From assembly GCA_030267565.1 (NCBI GenBank), contig BRXU01000003.1, forward strand, positions 4,377,001 through 4,441,000: DNA of 64,000 bases, written 5' to 3'. Below the pieces are notes generated by a model. It had not been told where the DNA came from, did not search any database, and saw nothing but the letters and a program-made list of their open reading frames with translations. This DNA comes from Pleodorina starrii. Its lineage: Eukaryota > Chlorophyta > Chlorophyceae > Chlamydomonadales > Volvocaceae. Position 1 is the stretch's first letter. Every line of letters begins with the position of its first letter. Below, one piece after another: positions 42,204-52,901 of this stretch. A program made the position numbers and the translations under genes.

Positions 42204-45200
42204 TCACGGGCGCATTCCCAGGTATAATGCGTAGGGGAACTGGAACAGCGCCAACCCCAGCAGCAGATAGTTGACGAGCGTCAGGTCACGTCCTGCAGCC
42301 GAGCGGAGGTGAGGGGGTTACACCTTACAGGTCACGGTGGTGTCAGGGTGATGGATGCTGGGTCGTGCGCCAGAGTGTGAATTCGCGCGTACTGGGCCGT
42401 GTAGACCAATGACCAGCTGGTAGGCTTCCAAATGAATGGGCTACGCGCATGGTACCCCGAGGGTGTGAGCCCATGGCCAATGGCGGCCCCCCGCCCGCCG
42501 ACACCACCACGTCTCCCCGCCCTGCCTCTTTCCTTCCGCCCTCTCGCCACCTTTTGAATTCCCGGCTCTCAGGTTGGACCCATATCTGTGCCCCATAACT
42601 CCGTCCCAATCCCTCGTAGCGCCTTTCCGCCCTCCCTCCCGTCCTCCCTTCCCCCTCTCAGCCCCGCCTCACCGTATCCTCTCGTCTCCTGGAAGATGAC
42701 CCGCTTCATGGTGCGCACCAGGAAGATGGCCATGCACAGGCTGCCGTACGCCCACACGCCCCAGTAGGCCCAGCGCCCGCCCAGCTGGCCCGCCGCTATG
42801 GACAGGCAGACGGGCACGAATGAGTAGCCCGTGTAAGCCGCTAGCTCCACCCAGGGCACCGAGGCGGGCAGCGCCATGGCTCGCAGCACCAGCTTGGCCA
42901 CCAGCAGGTGGGCCAGCCAGGCCATGCAGGCGCTCCACACCTGCGTGGGAGGGTTTTAGGGTTTTTGGATTTCGGTTTGGGACCACACCACCATGAGAGT
43001 TGGGATCCACCGGCACATGGTAAGAGGACCCATGTTCGGGGTATGCAGGGCGGGAGGAGGGGCCTCGGGGATGAACGTCTCAGTGATGTGGGCCATGTGC
43101 ACAGGGTGCACGCGCACGCGCCAGGAGCGCCAGCCATGCCTAGCGCTCGCCTCGAGAGCGAGTGGCGCCGCGCCGCGGCGCTCCCCCGGCCCAGCTCACC
43201 AGCGGGTACACGTTGTCGGGCTTGAACTTGCCCCGGGACGCCATCACCCCGCAGCACATCAGCGCGTAGGTCCACAGCCCCATCAGCGGGATGTACAGGT
43301 CGGGGCAGTTCGTGTCCTCTCGGGGCGGCTTAAATGCGGGGCCGCCCTGCATCTGCAGGACCGCAGGAAGAGGGGCATGGGGCGTGGGGCAGGGGGCGAG
43401 TGGATGGGCACGGGGGAAGGGCGGCGGCTCAGATCAGAAAGGAGCGCGGAGCACGCGAGGGCGTGATGGGCCCCCAACAGCATGTCACGCATGTTTGGAA
43501 GGTGGAACGTGCTCGGGGCAGTAGCGGACCGTCCAGTCCGAAGCAACCCCCCCCCACCACCAAGTCCACAACACCACAAGCCACGGGCGTCGATGCCGCA
43601 GACGCAGCTCTGCGACAATGCCTTAACCACATGACGCGCAGTCCTCAGCCGAGAAGTTCCGGCGAACGCTGAAGGCCATGGCTCCGCCCGGCCGCCCACC
43701 TGCTCCGGTTGCCGGGTGTACGTCCAGCGGCGGAGGTAGGGTGCGATGAGCATGAGCAGCTTGGACAGGACTGGTGGGGAGCGGAAAACAGGGAATGGGG
43801 CATCAGCCTGGCAGCCAATGAGTACAGGTTCCTCTGGCGAGTGGCACCCGAGACGGCGTGCGATGGGCGCGGGTGATACCGCTACGAGGGCCCCTCAGTC
43901 GGGAGCCCAGCTATGGCATGCTGCCGTGGAGCTGCCAGGTACCCCTCGTGCCTGGCGACCGCGCTGGCGGCATCCTAATCGCCTCTTGAGCCCTTCCGCA
44001 GATCCACTGGGATGCCGATAAAGCTACATGCCGTACGATTGACCTCCCTTCCGCATGCCCTCACCGTATTGCTTGTTGATCGCAAAGTGGAAATGGAGCG
44101 CTCCCCCGGTGAAGTACCCAACCCGCTGCTGCATTCGCTCCACGTACTGCTGGCCCCAGTTCTGGCCCCCGCCAAAGAGGTTTCCTGGAGGCAGATAGTA
44201 AGAGGCCGCGGGGATCAAGCCAAGGATGGACATTGCAAGCCCCGGAAAGGACGGGCAGACGTGGGCTGGGGTAGAGTACAACAGTCTCAAGTGGAGTGGG
44301 GTTTAGCTTGCGGGCGCGACTGTGAGGCTCGGAGTTTCATGTACTGTGACAGCGTCCGAAACCGGCAGATCGGCAGCCAAGATGGGCCGGCGCATCTCCC
44401 GACAAACTGAACATGGTGGGCGTAGCCAACCCGATTAGGATTGCGATGGTGAATGCCCATTCATCATTTGCCTAACTGCACCTCGCCGCTACCAGGCCGC
44501 GTTCACTGGTCACCTGTCACCCATCTACGGCGTCGTCTGCATCGTCGCTGACAACCTGTCCCTCCGCACCTGCAGCCATCAGCCCCAGCGGATTGAGCGG
44601 CATGCCAAATCCCGGGTACTGGCCACTAGCAGGGGCAGGGCCCGCCATCGCCTCGGGTGGAGGAGCTGGCTGCACGGGGGAGCGATGGGGGCGGGAGCAG
44701 CGCCAGGGACGGCAGAAGGCACGCAGGAGGAGAGGGCGTCAGCACAGCGCCCTTGACACTCTGTCATGGATGCTCGGCCGTCCATCAAGGTAAGGGGGGC
44801 GGCAGTCGCGCATGTGGGCGGAGTGCATGTCCATGCGCCCGATGCACGCGCGATCTTCATCGCCTTTCCATATCAAAGCACCTGACCCCACAAAATCGCC
44901 CCTTCCTGGTCCCCACCCCTGAGCCGCGCCCTTCATGTACATCCGCGACCTACCACCACGCCGTTAACGCGCGCTACACGTTGCTGTTGGGGTCGCATCC
45001 TCACCTGCTGTGGCATGAAGGGCGCCGGGTGGGGCTGCTGGTGCGCTTGCGGATACGCTGTTGTGTTGTAGGGCTGCCCATATGGCGGCTGCGGTGGGAT
45101 GAAAGTTGCGCTATGGGGGGCACCGGAGGCGACGAAGGGAATGGGGCCGGGTGGCTGGGGTCCGGGCGGGGGTGGCCCAGGAGGCAAGCCGTATGCATGG

Positions 45201-45355
45201 GGCGGCGGCAGCTGGCCACTTTTAGGGGCTGGAGGCATCATGTTTGGCACTCCTGGCGCCGGGTGCGGGTAAGAACCGGACTGTGGAGCAGGCGGATAGT
45301 AGCCATGCTGGGGGTGGTGCTGTTCCCCAGCCCCAGGCTGACCAGGCTGATACAT
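42204..45355 (-). CDS. YIF1: YIF1-family Golgi/ER membrane protein (Yip1-interacting factor), 383 residues
   Basis: Exons on the minus strand: 45355-45005, 44669-44570, 44184-44065, 43770-43700, 43352-43200, 42940-42673, 42292-42204; all phases agree. YIF1 proteins form a complex with YIP1 in ER-to-Golgi membranes and act in COPII vesicle traffic with Ypt/Rab GTPases. Residues 1-150 are a cytosolic Pro/Gln/Tyr-rich tail. The family core follows: NLFGGGQNWGQQYVERM, INKQYVLSKLLMLIAPYLRR, CPDLYIPLMGLWTYALMCC and AYTGYSFVPVCLSI. Five hydrophobic segments lie in residues about 215-380, ending NYLLLGLALFQFPYALYLGM. The intron before the VWSACMAW exon contains a short TTTTAGGG-like stretch near 42951-42969. 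The gene is divergent from the FUN14 gene. Confidence 0.93.
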
Positions 45356-45706
45356 ATCGGCAGCTTCACAGTTGTGCTAACCTCTTGCCACCGTAATTTT
45401 GGCGGTGAATCGGCTAAGCAGAAAGTTGCAGAAAGATCGGTTTGAAAATTGCGAGTGGACCGAGTGGAGTTAACATAAGCAAATTAAATGGCGGTGACCT
45501 GACTTGCGCAACTATTTGCTTAGCAAAAGCCCAAGCAGAGTTCTCCTTCTGACCCTGTCGTACCCTTCCGTTGGTGCAACATCTGAAGAGCAGACTTTGC
45601 TTTTGGATTATCAGCAAGTTTCTTGCACAACGGTACAATCTGGACTTTCGACACAGGGCCTACGAAACCGAGCATGCCATTTGCGCAACTCTTCGGGTCC
45701 TCCATC
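45356..45706. promoter_or_regulatory. Divergent promoter region between YIF1 and the FUN14-domain gene
   Basis: A 351 bp spacer holds both 5' UTRs and promoters. It is comparatively AT-rich; no clear TATA box was seen on either strand. Confidence 0.45.
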
Positions 45707-47772
45707 ATGGCTCGCATCGTTCCAGCAAGAGGCTTGTTCATTCGTCGCGTCCAGGTGAAAGCACTTGTGGTTTTTGCAGTTGCTGCTTTTTAAAGCCGTC
45801 CATAGAGTTGCCCTTCCGAGCGGACATACGCGCGGCAAACCATTTCGCGGCAGGTTCGTTCAATCGCGCCCCGCAACATTCGACTGCAGGGCTGCTGTAT
45901 GGCTGGCATCGCACAGCGCTTTGGTTTTCAGGCAGCCAGGTGCGGCCGCTCGTCTTCGAGCCCTAGCGTTAAGGGGCGACCTGTTACGTCCGTGAAGGGG
46001 CCACCGTCCAAGCGGTCGAAGCTTGGGAACAGCCGGTCCAAGAATGTCATGCCTAATTACCGGTACATGATTGGATGCGATGCGTGCATGACCCACGGAT
46101 CTGCTTGTTGGCGCGCTTTTGCTTCGCTTGCAGGCCCGTGACTCCCGCACTGTTCGGCGGAAATGGCGGTGGAGGCCTCATCGGAGGAGGCCGAAATGGC
46201 CATGGCGGAGGTAGGTTCTACGGAAAAGCGTTCACCCTGGATTCGCTGGGATCACGACACCACGGCGTCGCGCGACCCGAATGATCACCGTGACTGAACA
46301 GCAGCCAAATTGCCGTGCTCGTCCCGGGGTTCACAGGTCGCCCAGAGCCTGGTCCCTCGGATGAGGGTAGCGGTGCTCCTTGGGGCCGCATGGCGGCTCT
46401 GGCCCTAGCCGGCGGCGTTCTGCTTTCTGGCGAGGGCGCGGCATGGGCAGCAAGGAAGGCGCAGGCCCCCGTCGCACCTCCCAGCGGACCTTCCGAGGAG
46501 CTCACGATCGAGAAGGTGCGTCGTTTAAGACGCGCTTCCCACCGGCCAGCGATTGGGAGTCAAGCTTGGCGCCTGTTGGGCGTTGGAGCGGAAATTAATC
46601 CTGCGCGGACATATAAAGCGAGCCCAATAACTCCGAATAAATAAAATAAGGTTTTAAGATGCCGAAGCGATGTGGGTCGAAGCCGCACGATGTGGGTCGA
46701 CGGTATATGGTGACGAATGCCGTCATTTGCGCACCTCACAGTCGCATAGCTTTCTCTTGCGCGCAACCCTGGCGCCGGTTTAGATACACTTTCCTGCTGG
46801 AGAATGCCATGTTGTGGCGCTTTCGCTTTGAATTGGCGATAACCGGTGTTCGGGACCCACTTTGGCGCAGGTGACCGAGGTTTTATTCAACCTCGCGGGC
46901 CCAATCCTGACCAACCTGGGCTTTAGCGGCTGCGTGGGTGCTGCAGCCGGCTTCGCGCTGAAGGTGGGTAAGGTGCCAAGTCGATGTCGCTGCGACCCAG
47001 ATTGGCGTGTCGAATGCGCTGGCCCCGCAATCGCTTTGATGCACTGCGCTGTACCTGCGCTCCCGCAAATCCGCATGGCTGTCCATCCCATCATCCCGCG
47101 CCTGACCTTTGTGCGCATTCCACCCACACGCATGTCGCCTTTGGATAAGCAACTTTTTGCTCGTTGGTCCCATTAACGCCGTAACCGCTGAATCCGTGCC
47201 ATCATGTGCATATCCCTTCCGCGCGCAGAAAGTTGGCCAGTTCGTTGCGCTGTGCGTGGGCTTGGCGTTCCTGTTCATCCAGGGCTTGGCCTACACCGGC
47301 TTCATTACCGTGAACTGGTCCAATGTGCACAGAGCCGTAACAAACGCGCTAGACATCAACGGTGATGGGTGAGTGTAGCGATGAGGAGGACGCAACAGGG
47401 GCAGGGCTTGGGAATGGGGATGAGCGTGGGGCGGGCGACGGTCCGTAGTGGGCGGGCGGGCGGACGGCACTGGCGTTCTCGTGCTGAAGGGAAAGCCGTC
47501 ATTTCCCCTAATGCAGAGTGCAGTGGTTAGTTAAGGGTTGTGCTCTGGCAAGGTTGAATATCATGCTCTCGCTGTGACGAGTGTGCCCTTGGCCTGTGCG
47601 CGGCGAGCTGAGCCGGTGGCGCTGCTGTTTTTCCATCACATCGCTCTGCAGGAAGGTGGACGCCGATGACTTCAAGCCGCTCATCAGCAAAGGTCTGGGG
47701 GCGCTGTCGCAGGGCGTCCCAAGCGCCGGTGGCTTCCTGGCGGGCTTCATGCTAGCGATCCGCAGCTTCTGA
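45707..47772 (+). CDS. FUN14-domain membrane protein, organelle-targeted, about 235 residues
   Basis: Exons 45707-45754, 45890-45939, 46134-46210, 46337-46515, 46871-46963, 47229-47368 and 47652-47772 join in phase. FUN14 proteins are small organelle membrane proteins; animal FUNDC1 is a mitophagy receptor, and algal and plant members are poorly known. Residues 1-35 (MARIVPARGLFIRRVQ and following) look like a transit peptide. A Gly-rich stretch (FGGNGGGGLIGGG) and a hydrophobic segment (MAALALAGGVLLSG) follow. The FUN14 domain runs from residue 119 to the end: PILTNLGFSGCVGAAAGFAL, QFVALCVGLAFLFIQGLAY, then LDINGDGKVDADDFK and the final helix SAGGFLAGFMLAIRSF. The N-terminal two exons are the least certain. 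The plastid is as likely a home as the mitochondrion. Confidence 0.85.
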
Positions 47773-48201
47773 GGGGGCCCTAGCCCCTAGGAGAAGGGGA
47801 ACAGGGGAAATCATCCTCGCTGCACGTACATGTAGCTATTCATAGAGCACTGCTGAAGTACGTATTGCGATAAGCACTGAGAGTGTGTTTTGTGAATGGA
47901 CGAGGCGTGCGTGTAGTGGTGGTGTACATGCGCGTTTCGCGCGATCGGGCGTTGGCTTCGGGGCTAAGCACTGAACATTTTCGGAGGTTTCGTTCCGTGC
48001 CCTCAGGTGGGCACCTTCTTGCAAAAGTGCAAGTATTATCTTGTGCGCGCGAGATCCACAGTAGTGTAATAACACAGGTTTGGTATTTGAGCATCGACGA
48101 AGTGTCATGTCACAGGCAGCTCCTTATAGCAGTCTTTGCGCAGACGCACTTAACCGTGGTCTAGCCCACATCTAATAGCACTCTTAAGTCCAGAACTATA
48201 T
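47773..48201. other. 3' UTR of the FUN14 gene and spacer
   Basis: A TGTAA signal at 48065-48069 fits the end of the FUN14 transcript (about 300 nt 3' UTR). TATATA at 48196-48201 sits immediately before the ATG at 48202 of the next gene. Confidence 0.5.
48065..48069 (+). terminator. TGTAA polyadenylation signal of the FUN14 gene
   Basis: TGTAA about 293 nt past the stop codon, the normal distance and sequence for volvocine transcripts. Confidence 0.55.
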
Positions 48202-51200
48202 ATGCCAAACATAGAGGTGCGAAACAGTGGACGGAGAAACCAGTCAATAGCACCAGGGTTGCTAATGAGTCACCCTTTTCAGGAGGAAGTCGACAAACTT
48301 CATGAGGAGATTACGCGATTCTTACATGAGGAGGGCGGTGCGGACAGTGGCGATGAAGATAATGAGCTGTCTGCCGCCCCGCGAGCCCGGCAAGTCTATC
48401 ATCGCAGATGGTTTAGACGGTGCATTACATCTATAATTACTTTGAAGTTTTGCCGCAAGACGGAGTCCTGATCGGGTGTTGCGTCAACCGTTCGTCAACC
48501 CCCACTCCTACCCCCCAAACCTGCAGCCCGGGCTCCATCACGCCGCTCGGGGTGCGGGTGGACCGAGGGAGGGGCCTACTGGGCGTCAATGGTGCCACGG
48601 CCACGATAGGGGAAATGGACACCGTCCTCAGCAACATACGTGCATGGAAGCAGAAGCACGAGCGCGAAATGGTGGGTGACCGGCCCGTCGCGCCTGGGCT
48701 ATGCTCTGGGCGGCGCTTCATCCCACAGCCCAACAGAGTCAGGCCAAGCCGCAGAGCTTGCTGTGGGTCTGTGGCTCATGGTGTACGGCGTGTACTACAT
48801 CTGTCTGTGCCAGCGCGCCCTCCATTGCACTTTTTTGGCCGGCTTCCACTCCCTCAGTCCCAGACGGCACCATGCTGCACCATGCTGCCATCCGAAGGCC
48901 ATGTCGACGAGGAAGCTCAAAAGGTCGCCCGTGCGTAGCGAGCCCAACGCGAGCCCCTCGCTCCCGTCCCCATGCCCATATCTCCAGTTTCCATGCCTGA
49001 AGACCCTGCATTCACTCGCATGGGCGTTCCTGTGACGATGGGTGCACACGTCCCTCCCGTTTCCCGCCCGGGTCTACCCCCCCCCCCCCCGCAGCTCGAG
49101 CTCCGGCAGCGCAATGAGCAGGCCCTCTCTCTGGCGGAGGCGTCTGACGCGCAGGCCGCGCAACAACATGACAGCAAACACAGCCAGGTAGGGGTTCGTT
49201 GACGTGGCTGGGAAGCAGTGGGAGTGATTGCCATCCCGGTGCACAGCATCTCGTGCCGCTATGTCTGGCGCCCGGCGGGCGGCCCCGTGACAGTAGCGCA
49301 GTTCGACTTGCGCCTTCCACACGCGGCGCCGTCAACCGGGGAGCTCGGCCACCCTTTCCCCCTTCCGTGGCCATCTCGCTGCTTGCCCAAACCCGTCCCT
49401 CTTGCCTCCGGCCTGCTTTCTCATCGGCCACACAAGCGTGGTCCCGCAAACCTAAACTGTTTTCGAAAGGATCTGTTTAGGTCATATGCCCCCACGCCCT
49501 AAATGCCAATCCGAGGGCCCCTTCCACTCTGTCGGGCAGACCGCTGGAACTGACGCCGCGGCACCTGCCGGAGCGGCCATAGCAGGGGACCCAGCAGCCG
49601 CTGCGCACCTGCCGCCGCCGACGGCGGGCATTGGGGCCGGCTCACATCAACAGCAGCAGCAGCAGCAGCAACATGACGCTGTCGGCGTGCATCCGCAGTC
49701 GCTGCAGCTGGGGGATGAGGAGGATGAGGACTTGGCAGCGCTGCTGCGGGAGCGGCGAGAGCGGCGGGATCGCATTCTGTCGGCGTCGGCGGCGGCACGG
49801 CTGAGTCGGGCCACGACCAGCCAAGCGCAGGCCCCGGATGGCGGGGATGCTGCGGGGGGGACGGGGCGGGGCGGGCTGACCGGCGGCGGCGGCGGCGGTG
49901 GCGGCAGTGCCAGCTCCCAGCCTTGGTCCTCAGAGGGGCAGCCACCCCTGGAGTCGGTGCTGCGAGGTAAGGGACACTGGTATGAGCTGCGGGCTGGGAT
50001 TTTGATTTTGGTGTGGGTTGGCGGCGGCCTCACTTGTGGGGGTGTCGAGGGTATAGTCGGCAGGGCCGGGGGAGAGGGAATGGAGTGCTTGCCGGGCGCA
50101 GAACCCACAACCCCCGCGGCGCATGCAGCAGCACATCGGTGCCCGGTTGGTCACCTCGGGCTTACCCTCGCCACTGCCCTGCGCATCGATCGCCCGCCTG
50201 CGACTGCGGCGGGTGCCTCTGGTAAGGGCTGGCAGTGGCCCCCAACCTGGCTCCGTGGCCCGCCCCAGCGTGGTGTTGTCATGTGTCGCCTACAGAGCGC
50301 TTCGATCCGGCCCCATGGCTACAATGAGATGTTCATGCCAAATTGCCAATCCGTCACCTTCCTCCTCTGTGACATGCGCTCGTGATGCCTTGCCGTGACG
50401 GCCCGGCCGCGTTCACGGTACATGGCATGTGGCTCCTCGCTGTTGCCCTCGCGTCTGCCTGCAGCTTCGTTGGCGAGCCCGGCGCTGCCGGCACACCTGC
50501 GCGGACCTGCACCCGCAGAGCGGCCCACCACTGCCGCCAGGAGGTGGGTAGCTGGGAACACGGTGCCTGGGGTCGGGGGGTAGCCTCAGCGTCGTTGCGA
50601 GCTGCGGGTTGCATTTGCTGCCAGCGGGTGTGGCCCATGCGTGGGTTGGGGGCTGGCGAGGCGGACTGGAGGTCTGAGGGAGACGGAGAGGGATGGGGTC
50701 AGCGGGAGGCAGCAGGGGGGGTGGCGCCTTCACGGCAAGCTGCCTTTCCAGTTGGCTGTATCCGTCTCCGTGTCCGTTGCGCAACGTGTTGGCATACGAA
50801 ACACTTCCCCCTTGCCGTTCGTCCGGATAAGCCCCCAACCGACAATGCTCTGCTGCAATCTCACAGTCACAGTCCCCTCGGCCTCTCGGCCCCTCGGGCC
50901 CTCACCAGGAGAGCCGACGTCGCCGCCAGCGCCGCACTCCTCCGCGGCCAGCAGCTGCTCGCAGAGCTGGAGGCGGAGCTGCGGCAGCTGGAGGGAGGAG
51001 GCGGAGGCGCCGCCACCGCCTCCGCCTCCGCCGCCGTCAGCTGGGGAAGCAACAGCCTTCACGCCAACGGCGACGGCGGAATGGGGCCAGCTGCGGCTTC
51101 CTCAGCAGCAGCGCTGTCAAAGGGGCTCGGTCGGCCAGCCAGCGGCGGCACGCGGGCAGGGCTCGGGAACGGCCTCGCGGATTTGTACGGTGAATTAGAT

Positions 51201-52154
51201 CGCGGCCGCGGCTGTTGCGGCGGCGGTGGCGGGGATGGCCTCGTTGGCGGCGGCGCCGCCGCCACCGCGGTGGCGGTACCGGCGGCTGAGTCGCCGCACG
51301 TCGAGTCGTTGGTGGAATGGTCGGCACAACTGCAGGACGTCCTTGCCAAAATGGACGCGCTGCAGACCGGCTACCAGGCTTCCGCCGCTGCAGCGGCGTC
51401 GGCGTCGGCAACGATCGCCGCTGCTGGCCGCGCTGGAGGCGCTCCAGGGACGTCTGGCAGCCCGGCCGGCCGGCCCGGCAGCGGCGGGGCAAGCACCGTC
51501 GCCGCTGCAACAGCGGCAGCCGCAGGCCCAGGTGCAGCACTCGGTGCCCCGGGCAGCCCATCCATGGCCCTGCGGCCAGGCAGCGCGAGGCTCCGATTGG
51601 ATCCCCTGCCACTGCCCCGAGCGCCAGGCTTGCCGACCGGGGGCGTGACGGGGCCGGGACACGGCCCCGGGCTAGCCGCGGGCGCTGCGTCGTCTTCGTC
51701 AGCGGCGGCGGCAGTGGCGCCGGAGGGGGCAAGACTCAGGGTGCCGGCACGAGGGGGGGTTCCCGGGTCGAGCGGCGCTGGGGGAACTGCCGACAGCACG
51801 CAAGGGACCGCGCAGCAGGTCGAAGACGCAAGCAGTGGTGGTGGTGGTGGTGGTGGTGGTGGAAATGCCAGTGGCGACGCTGCAGATGCTGAGGGGCCAG
51901 AGCGAGGGACGGAGGCGGTGACGGTTGCGGTGGCCTGCGCGGGGCATCGCATTCGGCAGCTCCGTGAGCTGCAAAGGCAAGGGGCCGGCGGTGGTGGTGG
52001 CGGTGGGGGTGGGGGTGCTGGCGGTGGGGGTTCAGACGCCTCCAGCGGGTCTTCTTCGCTTGGTGGGGCTTCCTCTTCTGGGACTTCCAGCGCGGGCGCG
52101 AGCCCACTTCGAGCAGGGGAGGGGAAGGCGGTGAAAACCAAGGCGAGGGGCTAG
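48202..52154 (+). CDS. Unrecognised low-complexity protein with coiled-coil-like segments, about 735 residues
   Basis: Model: 48202-48419, 48527-48671, 49095-49187, 49540-49966, 50465-50543, 50909-52154; the phases agree, but the first donor is uncertain. I do not recognise the family. Helical, charged segments include HPFQEEVDKLHEEITRFLHE (residues about 24-43), DTVLSNIRAWKQKHEREM, LELRQRNEQALSLAEASDAQ, EDEDLAALLRERRERRDRIL and QQLLAELEAELRQLE, separated by Gly, Ala and Gln runs. Near residue 450 is SLVEWSAQLQDVLAKMDAL. There is no signal peptide or membrane segment. The pattern suggests a structural or adaptor protein. A TATATA directly before 48202 would place transcription start downstream, so the real start could be the in-frame ATG at 48265. 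Codons end mostly in G/C, like the neighbours. Confidence 0.6.
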
Positions 52155-52901
52155 GGGTTGCAGAAGGGCGGGGAGAGGAGGGGCGGGTTGCAGGGGGGTC
52201 TGCGGTTGTGGCGGGGGATGCCGGCTGACTCTGGCGGCTGCACTAATGCGGCTGCTCTGTGCTGACGCGTGGGCGTTACCGGTACCGGTACGGCGTATGG
52301 GCGGAGTGCACCACGCACGGGCGGCGTCGCACGGCCCAAACGGCGCCTCTGGACTATTGTATCCGTTGCGTGCCTATTCCCACCGGTTTGGCACTTGGCT
52401 GACCGGCACTGCTGCCTTCCTCATGCCAACTTGAAGTCGTTACAGGATTGAGGGCGCCGTAGCGCGATAATTAGTTTATTAGAAGCCGTTAGTCGGCCGT
52501 CAGTCAGGAACTGCAACATTCAGGGAAAGTCAAGACACAACGGCCGCATTCGCAAGCTCCGTCGAGTCCGTCGTTGCGTTCGTCGCTTGCCTCATGCAAT
52601 TCGAGTAACATCACAGGAGTAATTATTATCAGTAATAACAATAAAGACAGGTTTATCGCCATATCTGCGCACTGCAGCACGCTTCTCACTGCTACGCCCT
52701 GATCATCTCACCCCGCGGCCCCCTGGCCCGCTTAACGCAACACCAAAACTCGGCGCACAGGGTCCGCGGGGATTCCCGCAGACGGTGGCGGGTGTGTGCA
52801 CGAGGGAACGTCGCCGGTGCCATACAAACAAGCCCAGGCGGTCAGCTCAGCTCCGGGCGACAAGCCCCCAAGGCAGAAGCACGGCGTGGCAGGTGTCGGG
52901 G
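52155..52901. other. Convergent spacer with the 3' UTRs of the two unrecognised genes
   Basis: TTACA at 52440-52444 is a TGTAA signal for the minus-strand gene. The part 52480-52680 is AT-richer, with a doublet of CGTTAGTCGG/CCGTCAGTC type words near 52490-52510. There is no coding frame that I can support. Confidence 0.45.
52440..52444 (-). terminator. Candidate TGTAA polyadenylation signal of the minus-strand gene 52902-54584
   Basis: TGTAA on the minus strand, about 460 nt past the stop codon at 52902. Confidence 0.45.
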
